Shown here piece by piece: positions 11,293-23,900 of a stretch of DNA of 64,000 nucleotides (position 1 is its first letter; every line of letters starts with the position of its first letter). The notes under the pieces are model-generated. The model was not told the origin of the DNA, did no database searches, and worked only from the letters and a program-made list of their open reading frames with translations. Source of the stretch: Callaeas wilsoni (lineage: Eukaryota; Chordata; Aves; Passeriformes; Callaeidae); assembly GCA_013398955.1 (NCBI GenBank), contig VWPU01002083.1, positions 620,001 through 684,000 of the forward strand, given 5' to 3'. Position numbers and translations under genes: made by a program.

Positions 11293-14200
11293 AGAATATC
11301 CTCTTGTTCCTCCATGCCCCTTCATATTACAAGTCAGCACTCTGCTTTGGTGCTTTGCTCTGAGAAATCCTTGGCTTCACGCTAGAAGGTGTCAGGGGGC
11401 AGTCACAGCACTCATTCTCCTTTATATCTCTGCTGCATAAGGAGGCTCTGGAGCTTTCCAATTCCTGCCTTTTGCAACTGGAAGATGAAATTTCCAGTAA
11501 AAGAGGGCCTGGCCACTACAGCAAGAAGCTGAGCTGTGCAGGAACCTGTGCTAGCACAGCAATCTGTACTCATGACACCCTGTTTGCTACACAGATCCTG
11601 AGGACTCAGCATGAGTTTGGGTAACTGCATATTGGATGGGGGAGATAAGAGGGACTGTCTGTGGGGAAAATAAAATGTTGAAAGAAGTTTGATGCTGGCA
11701 ATTCCGACCCCAGCATCTGCACACAGAGGGCAGCAGCAATATTGCTATAAAGGAACAAAGCAACATCTGGCCCAGCCAGGGGCAACACTGCTGGGCAAAG
11801 GGAAGAGGGTGAATCTGGAATTTCAAATACAAAATGAAGAGTGAGGCCAGTTCACATAGATGGGGTGCAAGTGCTGTTCTATTCCCCTCCTGGTGCGCGT
11901 GGTGAGGGGGAGGAGAGGAGCAGTGAGCCTGCTGCAACCTGCAGGGATGGTTTGATTTGGTTCATTGAGCCAGTGAACCTCAGAAAGAGTGAATTATGGG
12001 CAGTTTTGTGTAAACCACTTCAGGTGAAGAAGGAGGCGGTTGTGATTGATGCCAAGAATTTACTGAGCTGAGGTGAAAAGTGTTTGCGTATTTCAATGTA
12101 GCGTGACATATAAGCCCTTCCAGTTACAAGGTACTACCCAGCACAAGGGTTGCTTTTTCGTAATGCTAACCAGTGATGATGAAAGTTTCAGCCTCATGTA
12201 AAGCCTCTTACTTGAATTTTTCATCCTCCTTCCCAGCAGGGCTCTGTTCCTCATTCTTGGAATGCAAAAATGGCGGTAAAAAGCCACAGTCCGTCTTCAT
12301 CTGGGTGTAGGCTTGGGATTTCCCGCAAACACTGTCCAGCATGGCTTTTCCAAATCATGCTTCTCCCAGAACTATCTGCACTTACCCCTGAGCACTGCAG
12401 CAGTCCCACAGACTTGTACAACTGTGCTTACCACGTCCTTTCCCAGCTCTGAGCCACAGGCAGAGGTAGGTCCCCCTCAGTCAGGACAACACTCAGGAGT
12501 TCCTGATTGTGTTCTTCCACTGAGAGGGAAACTAGCAGAGCTTGGTGGAAAAACGTGCCCAGAAAAGGAACCTGCCTTTTTTCTTATTGTGGATACAAGA
12601 AAGCTGTGGGTTTGTTTTATCAGCATAACACAAAAACAGCTGACACTGAGGCTTTGAATACCCAGACCAAGGGGCACAGAATATCAGAGCGAAGGAGGAA
12701 CAGCAGAGCTGTGAGCCACGTTAGCAGAGCGTGCTGCAGCACACACGTCCTTACAGACAGGTTGCAATTTTCCAAACAGTAACTTTTCCTTCTAGCATGT
12801 CATTTGAAGGCTAAAGACTGTAAACTGGAAAGTTAAAAAACAGTAAAGAGAAAAAATATAGAACCACCTCATGGACGTCCCTCTACAAGGCATTGTGGTT
12901 AACAGGGGTTCAGTTATGAATCCAGTGTGATATACACCGAATTCTCAAATTTATAGACTTCTGTTAACCCTTGGGAGATACAAATGTTTCAACATGCTTT
13001 AGCAATGAGTCTGAAAGATGAAATTCAGCTCCAGGCAGGAGTGCAGAAGACAAATTCCCTTGGATGCCAAGCTTCCTCAGCAGATGCAGCTCCTAGCACC
13101 ATTTTTAGATGCACCTCAAAAAAAAAAATTAGACGATTATATATTTCTCGGTCTCAAACAAAAATATTTTGCCTGTGATGCAAACAGAGATTCACTTCCT
13201 CAAACGTGCTGTGTTTACACTCCTTTTGAAAATAACTCAGCTTTCACAAGACACAGATTCATAAGTTTTGCTTGGTGGTCTCCTAAAGACATGCAAAGTA
13301 TTACACACAACTGAGAATTACAATTCTCCCATCAGCTTCCCAGCTTAAGCTAGGAGAAGCTCAAGTTGTAAAATGAGTTATTTTCTGACAGGTAACATCT
13401 ATGAACACTGGTAGATTTTTCAGCTGTTCTTTGAACTACTATTAAAATATTAATATCTGATATCACACATTACTGGTCTGGAAACATATTGGTGTTTCTG
13501 AGACATGACAAACTATATTTGCCTCTGTAACAGTGTTAGACAATATAAAGACTTTTTTTTAAAGTGCTTTTGTTCAAGCTCCTTCCACTTTCCTTTTGTC
13601 CATTCTTTTTATTACTTTTGTAAATATAAATGCAGCTGGCATCAGCCAAGCTCTGCTTGTGGTGCTGTAGAGAACAACAAAGTCATGTTATATCCTGAGA
13701 GGACTGAGCCACTGGGCAGAAAGAAACTTCATCATTCTTTGTGCGAGGATGTTGTCCCAGGGAAGGCAGTTCTAGTTTGCTGAGAAATTTGCTTCAGGGT
13801 AAGCAAATGGATAGACACAAATTGGGTTCCAGTGTTTCTCCAGACCTTTTGGCCCTTCTGCCTGCCTCATTGATAACTGAATATTAATTTCTGCTGTGGT
13901 GATGCTGCTCTGAGCAGTCATGAACACTTGTGCACCTGCACAAGCCAGAATCTAACAATGAACAAAGCCTGTGAGTACAGAATATTAAAACATGGATTTT
14001 CAGTCCTCTGCAAAGGCATCTGTAGTAGTCATGCACAAAATTAAACATGTCATAAATTAAGACACCTATTGGATATCAATGCCTCTCTTAAAAGTGTATC
14101 TGTCCCCAAAAGGGGAAAATCTACTTATTTGATCTCGTATGATATTTCCGTTGTACTCTGTGGAGCAGCACTGGTGGAACTCATGCATATGATTAAAATC

Positions 14201-15510
14201 AGCTTTCCTGGCAAAGTATTTAATATAAATAGTATTTCTAAAAGCACAATTATCCTTAAGGAAAGGAGAAAAAAAAGAAGCATTCTACCATAGCAATCAA
14301 GGTGAAAGAACTTTTTCTTCATATTTGAGGAGGAGATTTTGAATACATGAATGTGTGAATGGAGGACAAGAGCCCCTCACAGCCGTACCAGAGCTAGAGG
14401 TCGTGCCATAAGTTATTGGAAAGGTTATTTTTTCTAGAGATGTAATATGGTTTTGAATTTGACCTATGACTTCACAGTTGCCACCCATGACCCCAAATAA
14501 TCCAACTTCAGCTTCTTGAAGGCCATTAGGAGTAGAAGGTCATGCCACGTGCTTCCACATTTAAAAGGTAAAGTGTTAGGCCAAACTATAGGCTACTCAG
14601 AAAATCTGTAGAAAATAAGCTGGTGAACAAAGCATTTCTTTCTGTTTCCAACCTAGTAAGATGTGATTTCAGATTAACCTGTGGTTGAACAAGCCTCTAG
14701 CAGATTCTGCTTCCTTGTTTTTTGCTGAAGAGAAGAAAGATATGCTAATTAGCTACTAAATGTTGTTACAATTTTAAACATTCAGATATTTTTTGATAAG
14801 AAAAAAATATTCCTGTCATCTGTGCTGATACAAATACGCAGATTTTTCTATTTTTTGTGTTATTTAGGAAAAGTTGAGATTCACTTTTTCCAAACTTTCA
14901 CTGCAGATACATAAAATGGAAATGTCTAAACACCTCCATATGAGTCAGTTGTGTAAGGTCTCCTGCAGATTAGGGTGAACAGGTAACAATTCTGAGGAAC
15001 AATTCATTTGTCTTGATGTGCTTGACAAAAATGGGTCATTAATCATGATTTACAAATCCCTACTTCCCTCCATTGACTCAACCATAAATGAATCATGGAT
15101 GACTGGATCCCACTATTGCCCACACTAGAGCTGTCTGGGCTCAGCTGGGGATGAAGCCCTCTGTAGGTTTCTAAAGAGGTCCAGGGACCTTCCAAGAGAA
15201 GTTGGGAACAGATTTTTAAATTTTTAAATGGAAGATTTTTAAGTGCTCACCTTTTCTTTCCTCTACTATTTGTCTATATTGTGATCATCTTCAGCAATTT
15301 CTTTGTAAAGGCATATTAGGCTCTTTTCAGCTTTTGCTGCCTTTGTGATCTAATAATTTACATAATAATTTTCTTCTTAAAGAATGCTGAAGGATGTCTG
15401 CCTTGAACACTCATAGTATGTTACGGTAGCAGACGAACATAAGTATTTGCTATTTTTCAAGTGACTTTCACCCAGGAGAGACTGAACCATGCTGTTGGGA
15501 GTGGCACAAA

Positions 15511-15536
15511 GTGCTTCACATATCGTTGTGAAGCAC
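15511..15536. repeat. 10-bp perfect hairpin, 6-base loop
   Basis: GTGCTTCACA at 15511-15520 is followed after a six-base loop (TATCGT) by its exact reverse complement TGTGAAGCAC at 15527-15536. The stem is too short for a typical animal microRNA precursor, and no extended pairing continues outside it. It may be chance. Confidence 0.8.
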
Positions 15537-16311
15537 AAAAAAATAACCCAGTCCTGCAGAACACACTTAACAATTTGTTATTCTGTTAAATGAAAAGTTG
15601 GAAAACTAAAATGTCTTTTCTGAAAACAAAGTTCCCCTACAGGTCTCAGAGATATGCACTGAAAATTGCTAAGATTTCAAAATCTTAAACATCACAGCCT
15701 TTGAATTTCGTGTTCTGTTCACTGGGATTTATCAAACTTACTTTGGTTTTTCCACATTCTCCATTCTTTTAACTCCTCTTATCCCACTTCCCAAAAGCCC
15801 ACACACTTAGTTTAATAAAAGCAACTATTACTTCCATCTATTTCTCCTCCAGGCAAGACGCTTCAAATGTACCACATTTTTGGAAACTCTCTTGTCTGGG
15901 AAGCAAAACTGCATGTGAGAGCTGAAACATGCCTGTCCCCCCATGTGACTTCTGAATAAATGAGGCAAGTGAACAGAGATGTGAAACTTTGAGGAAAGGG
16001 GGAAAAGGGGGGCAGTTAAGTGCTGAATGAGTGGGTCATGTTGCCTCATTCTTGCTCTCTTGTTACCCTCTGATGACTCAGCATCACAAGGGGAATAGTG
16101 ACTCTGCAGTTCCTGTAAGCCTTGTCTAGCAATTCCTTCAATACATCAAGTCGTGGTGGAGTTTTCTTCAAAAGCAGCTAAAACTGGTTTGACATCTGTC
16201 TTTGAATCCTGCTCGTGAGCTGCCCACAGTTTGTTGCTGTCCTACAATGTGGAGTGAGATGTAGAATGCACCAAAATCTGGATGCTTTTTCTTCCGGCTG
16301 CTCTGAGGAGG

Positions 16312-16327
16312 AAAAAAAAAAAAAAAA
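16312..16327. repeat. Poly(A) run
   Basis: Sixteen consecutive A residues, followed by GGGGAATAAAAAA. No adjacent processed pseudogene or LINE end was recognised upstream, so it is called low-complexity sequence only. Confidence 0.9.
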
Positions 16328-16599
16328 GGGGAATAAAAAACTCTGCAAAAATTAACTCTTTACATCAATGGCTTTGAAATATAAGTAAAGCAAATATAAT
16401 AATCCATACCATGCTGGGGAATAGCTTTGTTCTGTGTTACCAGAAACTTTTTCCATAGAGAAAAGAATGGACTCTCTTGGGGAAGTCAAGACAGCTTAAA
16501 TACATGGTGCAGCTCTCACATGACAACTGGTACCACTTCTCGAAACTCCTGTTAATGCCAAGACCAGAGTCAGCAGAAATGGTGTGCAACCAGAACACC

Positions 16600-17050
16600 C
16601 TCACCCTCGAAGTTGAACAACCTCTGAAATGCACTGCTCAAGTGTGCCTTGGGAATTTTTTATTGTCCTGTTAGTTTCGATCATTGCCAGCAGTGTGGTG
16701 ATGTGTCTGATACAGAACTTGGAAATGTTGCAGGCTTCTGTTGAGAAGTGGCTTGGAGAATGTGCTTCTGCACAGCCTTGCAGGCAGCACTGCTGTCCAG
16801 CGAAATATCTCTGCAGGGATGTTTTCAAGTCATCTGAAGTCAAAAGGTTCAACGACAGGACATCCCCTAAAGCTGAGCCAACTAACGTACTGTAAGCTGC
16901 TCCAACAGCTCCTGATATTATTCTTTTATTTTCTTGCAGCTTGACTCTCTCTGAAGGATGTGACTTTTTCCTGTGCAAAACTTCTTCTTTCATGCCACCA
17001 TACGAAACCTTCCAGGAAGGTACATCCGTTCTCTTGTAAGACATGTTCTC
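16600..17050. other. Overlapping open frames on both strands, function unknown
   Basis: A 147-codon frame on minus (17044 to 16601) begins with an ATG in a fair initiation context (A at -3) and contains a small hydrophobic, glycine/alanine-rich stretch near residues 45-65. The plus strand has an 88-codon frame (16629-16895) with an N-terminal hydrophobic segment. It also has an exon-like block at 16940-17019, with a TTTTCTTGCAG acceptor and a GAAG|GTACAT donor. The strand models exclude one another and none resembles a family I know. Frames of this length are expected by chance, so no CDS is called. Confidence 0.2.
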
Positions 17051-17912
17051 CTCTAGGCTGCTGGCTCACCAAACTAGGAAAGTAAAGGCGGTTCCTTCCT
17101 AAAGGAAAAGTACATCTGAGCTAAAATGCTTTATCTAAAAGACAGAATAAGTGGGAATGCTTATTTCTGATGAAAATGAGAAAACAGCCCCCTCAAGCAG
17201 CATTGCACTAAAATAGAAAGAGAAGGTTCTTCTACCCTCATCTCTTAGGTGCTTTTGAAGTTAGTCTCCATTCACTACCAGATTTCTCTTCAGAAGGTGT
17301 CCTGTCTTGCCTTGATTATAAGATAAAATAGGATGTCTAGTAGTTGTTTCCTGTTTCTGCAGATGTGCCTTCACTATTCAAGGCCTCATTTTTAATTTGA
17401 GTCCAAATCCTGAATGATAAGAACAAGGTTGGAAGCTCATAGGAAATTATTTTGCTTAACCACTCTTTTGCTTCTGCTGTGAGTGGATGGACAGCAGTAA
17501 GAAAAGAAGGAGTTTCAGCTGTGCCAGACTGCAATGCTCCCAAAACTCCAGCTTCTATTAGTGCTGAACCAGTGGGACACACCAGCATGAACCCAGCAAG
17601 GTGTCTCTGGCTGTGGTGGTGCCGTTTGGGGCAACCCTGGGGATTCAGAGCCACACACAGATCATCTCTGCTCTGCAGAGGGATCCAGCTGTTAAAATCG
17701 TAAACAAGCAGAGGAATCTGAGGGCTCTGTTGGGGAATAAAGAGAATAGTGGGAAAATGCCAAGAGATTATTAGCTCAGCCAAAGATTACACATTTGCAC
17801 TAGTAATTAAAGTATTTTGCATTGGATGCAGGCTTTGGCAAGTGCCACCAACAAAAGATTTCACACATGCATGCATGAGTGGAAGTCCACAAGAGCTTTC
17901 TTTCTGTCTGTC

Positions 17913-17951
17913 TCACACACACACACACACACACACACACTCTCACACACA
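17913..17951. repeat. (CA)n microsatellite
   Basis: About thirteen uninterrupted AC dinucleotides are followed by TCTCACACACA. It is a typical vertebrate dinucleotide repeat, likely length-polymorphic. Confidence 0.97.
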
Positions 17952-18650
17952 GGCAAACAGAAAGAATGAAATAAGCCATTAAGAAATATTTCCGCATAAT
18001 GCAATTATTACAGCTGTATAATTGAATGGGGAAACCATTGATCTGTAGTAGAAAGGAAATTGCTCTTTTCATTGTGTTCCTATGAATATGTGAACATTAA
18101 TCTCAATCTATAATCAACGTTCATTTCAAATCTGATTGCGTGCCACTAAACACCCGTAGCTATGCTAACATTATGTTAATACGGTTCAACATCATAGCTC
18201 CCAGCTTCACAGCACAAATATTTTTCTTTGGCAATCAATAGTAATTTCAGCTGAGTGGATGGAAGTCACGTTTTAATGGTAATCTTTCCTCCAAGCCTCC
18301 AAGTGGAAACTCGACTGGTACCTTAACACGGCCGCAGTGCATTGCATGTAATCAGATAAATTAACCTAAAAGAGAGAGAGAGAAAACACAGATCAGGAAT
18401 AAAAAGCGGCGCCAAGAAGCTCTACATTTTCCTGATGGATTAAAGTGCTCATTATCATGAGAGAGAGAGTGGATTTCAGGAGGGGAACTGAATTCCCTTG
18501 GCTTTGAGCCACGGCTGGAGAGGCAGCAGGTCACAGAATGCTCGGCGCAGCCGGGGACGCCTCCAAGGAGGGGGAAGCAGAGCAATTCAGCCAGCGCTGA
18601 GCTGGACCGTGCTGCCGAGAGCCCGCCTGGCCTCGGGGCACCCGTGTTTG
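17952..18650. other. Unique sequence, possible conserved non-coding block
   Basis: No gene seen. From about 17980 to 18370 the sequence is complex, balanced in composition and free of repeats. It holds many homeobox-type and FOX-type words (ATTATTACAG, TTAATCTC, CTAACATTATGTTAAT, AAATATTTTTC), the texture typical of deeply conserved non-coding elements. GA runs at 18369-18383 and 18459-18469 follow. A CpG-containing GC-rich stretch occupies about 18540-18650. Conservation is inferred from texture only and needs alignment. Confidence 0.35.
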
Positions 18651-18654
18651 TCCA

Positions 18655-18810
18655 GGAATAAGGAGCCTCGGTTTTAATGCTGCAGCGCACTGCAGGCTTC
18701 CTGTGGGACCTTGGGTGAATGGCTTATTCTACTTGTGCTTCGCCTCCCTGCTTCTGAAAAAGGACACAATAGTGCTCCACAGTCCCCTGGGGATGCTGTG
18801 AAGATTTGGG
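18655..18810 (+). mobile_element. MIR-type SINE fragment
   Basis: Blocks in order match a MIR SINE: CTGTGGGACCTTGGGTGAATGG (compare the family's GTGTGACCTTGGGCAAG block), a pyrimidine-rich CTTCGCCTCCCTGCTTCTG segment, AAAAAGGACACAATAGTGC, and GGGGATGCTGTGAAGATTTGGG (compare GGGTTGTTGTGAGGATTAA). The preceding 18660-18700 fits the degraded tRNA-related head. MIRs are ancient tRNA-derived SINEs shared by amniotes. This copy is heavily diverged and inactive. Confidence 0.8.
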
Positions 18811-19189
18811 GATGATCAGTTCCTGGGAATGGCAGCTACAGAGCTATGGTGCATTAGTTAGATCTCTCTTGGCTTTGCTCTTTCATAGAGGTAAAGCTGC
18901 TACTGTGTTATATCAAACTGCTTTATTTCCTTAATGCCATCTATTTTTAGGTATTTCCAAAGCCTTTTTTTTTTTTTTCCTTCATTTGAGGGGCCAAGTT
19001 GCTGGACTGAGTTCCTTAAAATCTTGCTTCTTTTTAAAGTAGAAAAAAACCCCATGATCATTGCAAAGTCTAGAAAGAAAGTACCAGGTACAGACCAGTG
19101 CCATCTTCACAGTTATCAGGAGCTCTATAAATTCTTACCTCCATAAAGGTGTTCAGACATGTGAACTTTAGGATAGGAAAACACCTGCA

Positions 19190-20300
19190 CTGATTAAGAC
19201 CAATGCTTGCTTAGCCCCATATCTTCTCCTTTAAAGTGGATGGATAGCAGGAGTTTAAAGGAGCATGGGAGAACTGATCAGACAAATGGAGATACTTCCC
19301 CACAGAACTCTCCCAGGATCTGATGACTCAGGTGCTTCTTGAGCTAGAAATGTTATCCTTATCTACAATAAAGTGTTTCATTTCATTTCATTTTAATTTT
19401 TTTGTGGTTTTTTTTTTTTTAAATTGTTGAGCATGTATTTTTAAGAAACCTCAAGGGGTATTTTTTGTCCAAGAGGTTTTCCAACCTCTCTTTGAACACT
19501 TTCAAGCCGTTTGGACCTTCATCTATCTTCCTCTAGCAAGAACTTCATCAGATCTTCTGTGAACAGGAGTGAATTGCTTTGGATTCTACTGAACTTAAAC
19601 ACGATTTTTCAATAGCAAATATAAACTGTAGGTTGCCTTGGTAGTACCTATTTTGCATCATTTTATTTTTATTTCCTACCTTGAGGCAGCTCTTAAAGAA
19701 CCTGATATGTAAATCTGTTATCCTTAAATCTGCTTCTTCTTGGAAGTTGGGTCCCTCCTATGCTCCTTAACAGATTGAGGTGCCTTGACTTGTGTACCCC
19801 AAAAGACTCTCCAAAGAGTGAGTAACTTAAAAAATCTTATCTCTGTTATTTTACTTAGTGCTGGATAAATTCCCAGTGCCCCATTAATCCAGGATTGGTT
19901 GCAAAGGTGTTCTCTGTTGGAGCCAATCTATCTGTTTTAGTAGACTTGTTTTAGGGGAACAGGGAGCTCCTGAATGGTTGTCATGTCTAATTTTGCCAAT
20001 CATTTTATGAGCCTTTTCTCTTTTCTAGTTCTCTCAAAGGTATGGGCTTTCAGCAACCTGCTCAGATTCACCAGGGAGGAAACCAAAAGCAGAAAGATGA
20101 GCTCTGAAGTGTCTACAGATTCCACACAAACAGGCTTCTTTTGTCAGAGTGCACCAAATTTACATGCTTTGGGCCAAAGCAGAAATCCCTCAAACTATTT
20201 CATCTTTGCAACTTAACCATGTTGAATTTTACTCTGAAACACCAGAAATTCTGAGTATTGTCACCTTTACCCACTGGGGTACTCCATAAGAAGTGTGTAA
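19190..20300 (-). mobile_element. Very old L3/CR1-like LINE 3' region, degraded
   Basis: The plus strand resembles the antisense of an ancient L3/CR1-type LINE 3' region as I recall the family. Landmarks are TTAGCCCCATATCTTCTCC with a 'GTGG...ATAGCAG' block at about 19215-19260, the TTTGAACACTTTCAAGCC segment near 19490, and ACCATGTTGAATTTTACTCTG near 20216-20238. Spacing and order fit one minus-strand element whose 3' end is at the lower coordinates. The match is loose and interrupted by a (TTTCA)n/T tract, so the boundaries are rough and parts may be unrelated. Confidence 0.4.
19376..19420. repeat. (TTTCA)n followed by T-rich tract
   Basis: Four TTTCA units are followed by TTTTAATTTTTTTGTGG and a run of 13 T. 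Simple low-complexity sequence. Confidence 0.93.
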
Positions 20301-20897
20301 CCACTTGGTAAATTTGTGTTACTAAAGGTGTCCACCCGTCCACCCAGGCTGTTTTGGTTCAATAATGCTTTTCCGCTGGCTGGGTGGAAAGTGTGTTGGA
20401 ATATGGAACTTAAATCCATCTTGGCTAACTTGGATATATCTAAGGTAGGCCCTTAAAAACGATGTTATTTCAAAATTAACAGAACATACTTGTGTGTGTG
20501 TAAGGAGTGAGGTTACAGCAGAAAGCAGTCCCTTCCCTCCTCTAAGATGAGCCAGTTTCAACTGGCCTCTGGCTTTCCCCGAGATCAGGAAGTTGAAAAT
20601 GCGACTGAGAGCCAACCCTCTCCCTTCTCCTATTCGATTCCTGTGCCCAAGCCACTGTGGATCTGACCCCAGGACCTCCTGGCTCTAAAAATGGATTTTG
20701 TACTGCCCAAGTGGCTCCTGTAAAGTGCAGAATTGGAAATGCAGTGTTTGTAGTTGTACTGATTTGCAGAAGAGGTGGGCCTTTGGAAATAGGGAAAATT
20801 GGCTGCCATCACCTCAGTGGCTTCATAAGGTGGTCCAAAGAAAAGGAGAACCATTATCTCCTATTTGCTGCAGATTATTCAAGCCTTCTAGCAAATG

Positions 20898-20978
20898 GGC
20901 TAAATTCCCACTGGTGTAAACTGGACTAGCTCCACTGAAGTCAATGGAGCTGAGCTGTTTTACACACTGGCTTAGGAT
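20898..20978. repeat. Palindromic amniote repeat, copy 1
   Basis: ACTGGTGTAAACTGG, AGCTCCACTGAAGTCAATGG, AGCTGAGCTG and TTTTACACACTGG form an imperfect palindrome centred on GAAGTCAATGG, with the arms CTGGTGTAAA and TTTACACACTGG. Very similar palindromic sequences recur in turtle, crocodile and bird DNA as an old interspersed repeat. I do not recall a reliable family name. Three related copies lie elsewhere in this window (39024, 51379 and 61241). Confidence 0.7.
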
Positions 20979-20979
20979 T

Positions 20980-23900
20980 TCTCTTGTTATCTTTGAGCAT
21001 GGCAAGAATAAAAATTGTAGCATTACAATTAAAGTCTCTCCTATGCTGTGGAGGATAATCCATGCCTTTCCCTGTCCCCATGGAGCTGAGTTGTCTCAAG
21101 ATTATGAGCCTTAGATGTTTAGAGCAATTTTGACTGGATCAGAGGTTATAGCCTCTGCTTTTTAACATTCTGCTTTTATTTTCAGGCTATGAAGTGTAAT
21201 AGTTCACCATTTTGGTTTAAGTATCACAATAAAAGTCAGTGAGATGGAACAGGCAATAAGCAGCGGTTTTACATCAGTGCTGCTGAGACGGAGTGCTTAA
21301 GTCTTCATTAACCTACAGAGGAAGGAGTTACAGAAAAGACACTTGAAATAAAATACCAGGGATGAGGCTCGGATCTGTTCTGGACCTGCACAGGCACACC
21401 GTTTGGAAGGCTGGTCTCTGGTGGGAATGTCCCTTCGTGCCTCTGCTCTCATACAGTAAATAGGAGGGTGAGGAAACCCCACACCGATGTGTCAGGGGCT
21501 GGAGCGCCTGGGCTGTGTCCCTGCTGATGGACACCAGGAGCTGAAAGCCAGGCAGGCTGTGCTGCAGGGACTTCATAACTCAGGGATGGCATTTCTGCAT
21601 TTGCACATCTCTTTGTTCTTCGTTAGGCCCTTTATTAGAATCCTGAGACTGCTGAGTCTTTTCTGACATGTGGTATTGTGTTAATGGTCCACGTTTCTAC
21701 ACCTAGTCCAGAGAAGGTGGGGAATACAGTGGTAGGTGGAAAGATTTCAGATTTCCCTCAGCCCTTCCTCAGAGCAGAGAGGCTCCAGGCCCCAGAGCAG
21801 CTCCATGGTCTCCTCTGGATTCACTCCAGCAGATGCATATCTGTCTTGCACTCTACCTGCACTCTGTTGAGGCATAGTTGAAGATGCCCTATGTGAGACT
21901 TCAGACTCATTTGGTGAAGGAGAAGTAACACTTTCCCTGCAGCCAAGAAACAGGAGAGCTCAGATAAAGGTACTGCTGCTTTCCCTCTTGCTGAACCGAG
22001 CCTTCTCCCTGGTCCCAAAAGTGCGGAATCCCAGCCCTGCTTTACACAACACTTTGCTGCTGCTTCTGTAAAAGGCCTCCTTGAGACTGCCTCTATTTAC
22101 TCTTCAGTATAATGAAGATTGCTTCCCTTGCCTGGGGGTAGAAGTAGAAATGCTGAAAATTTACTGTTCTGGTTTATTGTTAAAAGAGGTTTTGCTTGCC
22201 ATGAGTGTGTCTCTGCCTTGTCCTGGGTTTTGCCATGTCAGAGCACTTCCAGCATCTTTTGCAATCTCCGCAGGATCTCTGTTTCCTGGGCTTCTGTTTG
22301 AAACTCAGCACAACTGTGACAAATTTTCCAAGAAAACAGCCACTCCCCGTGTTTTTCAGTCATGTTTCCCCCATTTTCATCTTAAATTTGCTCCTTTTCC
22401 AGGAAAGTTAAATACCTCCTCCCAGATGCTGAATAAAGAATGATAATATGTCGTTTGGGTTTTTTTCCTAAGATAAAACCAGGAAGAAAAAAAACACACA
22501 AGGAAAACATCTGTCTTAAAATCGACAGATATACCTGTCTACTTCACTCATGTTGTTTCAGGAAAACATAACAAAATGAACCAGTTGCAAGGTGAAATAC
22601 AAGGTTTGGAGTCTGTTCTGATTTCACCTTTTTTAGAGGCTTCTTAACTTGCTTATTTAGTGGAGAAAGACAGAGATATTTATTTACTTGTTATCTAAAA
22701 TCTTCATATTCGTGTTGCATGAAAATGGCTGGTTGCGAGGAATTTTGCTTTCAATTGGAATTGGAATTAGAGGGAGTAATGTCCTGGAGTACACCTGCTT
22801 TGTCAGTCTGCACTGCCAAGTGGAGATTTGCAGCCAGGTGGAAATGAAATGAAGCAATATTTTTGTACCATTGTAGGTGAACCTGGGCCACTCACCTACA
22901 GGTGGATATTCAAATCGTGGCCTCAAGTCCCTTGTCTTATCAAGGGCAGAAAAGTAGTTTATTTGCATGAGAAAAGCAATACATTAATGATAAGGAAGAG
23001 CCAGGATAAATACTTTGAAGACTATGAGGCATTTTGATGCTACCAGGGTGAATATAATGTAACTAACTGAGATGAATGGGTGGTTAGGAATGAGTAATAA
23101 AATAAATAAAAGTAGATAAGTAAGCACTTCATAAAGCTCTGTTGTTTCTTCAGAGAACAATGAGCTTTCGTGATGTCCTAAGATGAGTAGGATGTATGTG
23201 ATCTTAGTAGCTACCAAAATTCATGTTAGAAAGTGAACAAATCACAAAGCTTTTACCTAATTTTGTATTTGTGTTTTTGGGTCTGAATTCCTGAGTGTCC
23301 TTGCCCTGAGAGACAAGGACATGCCAAAGCTGTACTGAAGCCTGCATGGTTTTGAGCACAGACTAAATGAAGCACTTTCAACAATCCAGCCAGTGACTCA
23401 GTGTAAATCTTATACACTGCTTGGAGATAACATCTAAAATAAAAGTGCTTTTTCCCTCTTTTTCTTCACAGCCGCTGTTGTCCTATGAGAAAGGGCTCTC
23501 TGTGTATTTAAACATTGATGAACTCTTAAGTAAAGAATCAAAACAAAGAGAAAAAAATAGTCCCCAGGAGTGTGTGAACAGCAAGGGCTTCTCTGCCTTT
23601 GCCCTGATTCCTTTTCCCTTCAAACAGCTGTAAATCTTCACGATCTCTCTCCCTGTCCACAGACTCTGCTAGAGGCAAATGAGCAGGGACTGGCACAAAT
23701 ATTCAACCCTAGAGAGAGAGAATGCTAAAATAATCCCTCTCTACTCCCACCCCCCATTTACTCTCTCCCCTGTCTGAGCAGCCACACCAGAGATGTGTCA
23801 GCACGTGCAGGGGTTTATCTGATATTTTAGATCTCTGTTATTTACGTGCAGGACTTCAGCAAGTGCAAATTTTATAACAGGCTGGTCAAAGATGAATGGA

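Larger units (their letters stand above)
11293..16595. other. Gene-free unique sequence
   Basis: No gene or interspersed repeat recognised. Reading frames are short and mostly overlap on opposite strands. Homopolymer A runs occur near 13119-13129 and 16312-16327. AT-rich sequence dominates 14700-15400. A compact inverted repeat at 15511-15536 is listed separately. Confidence 0.65.
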
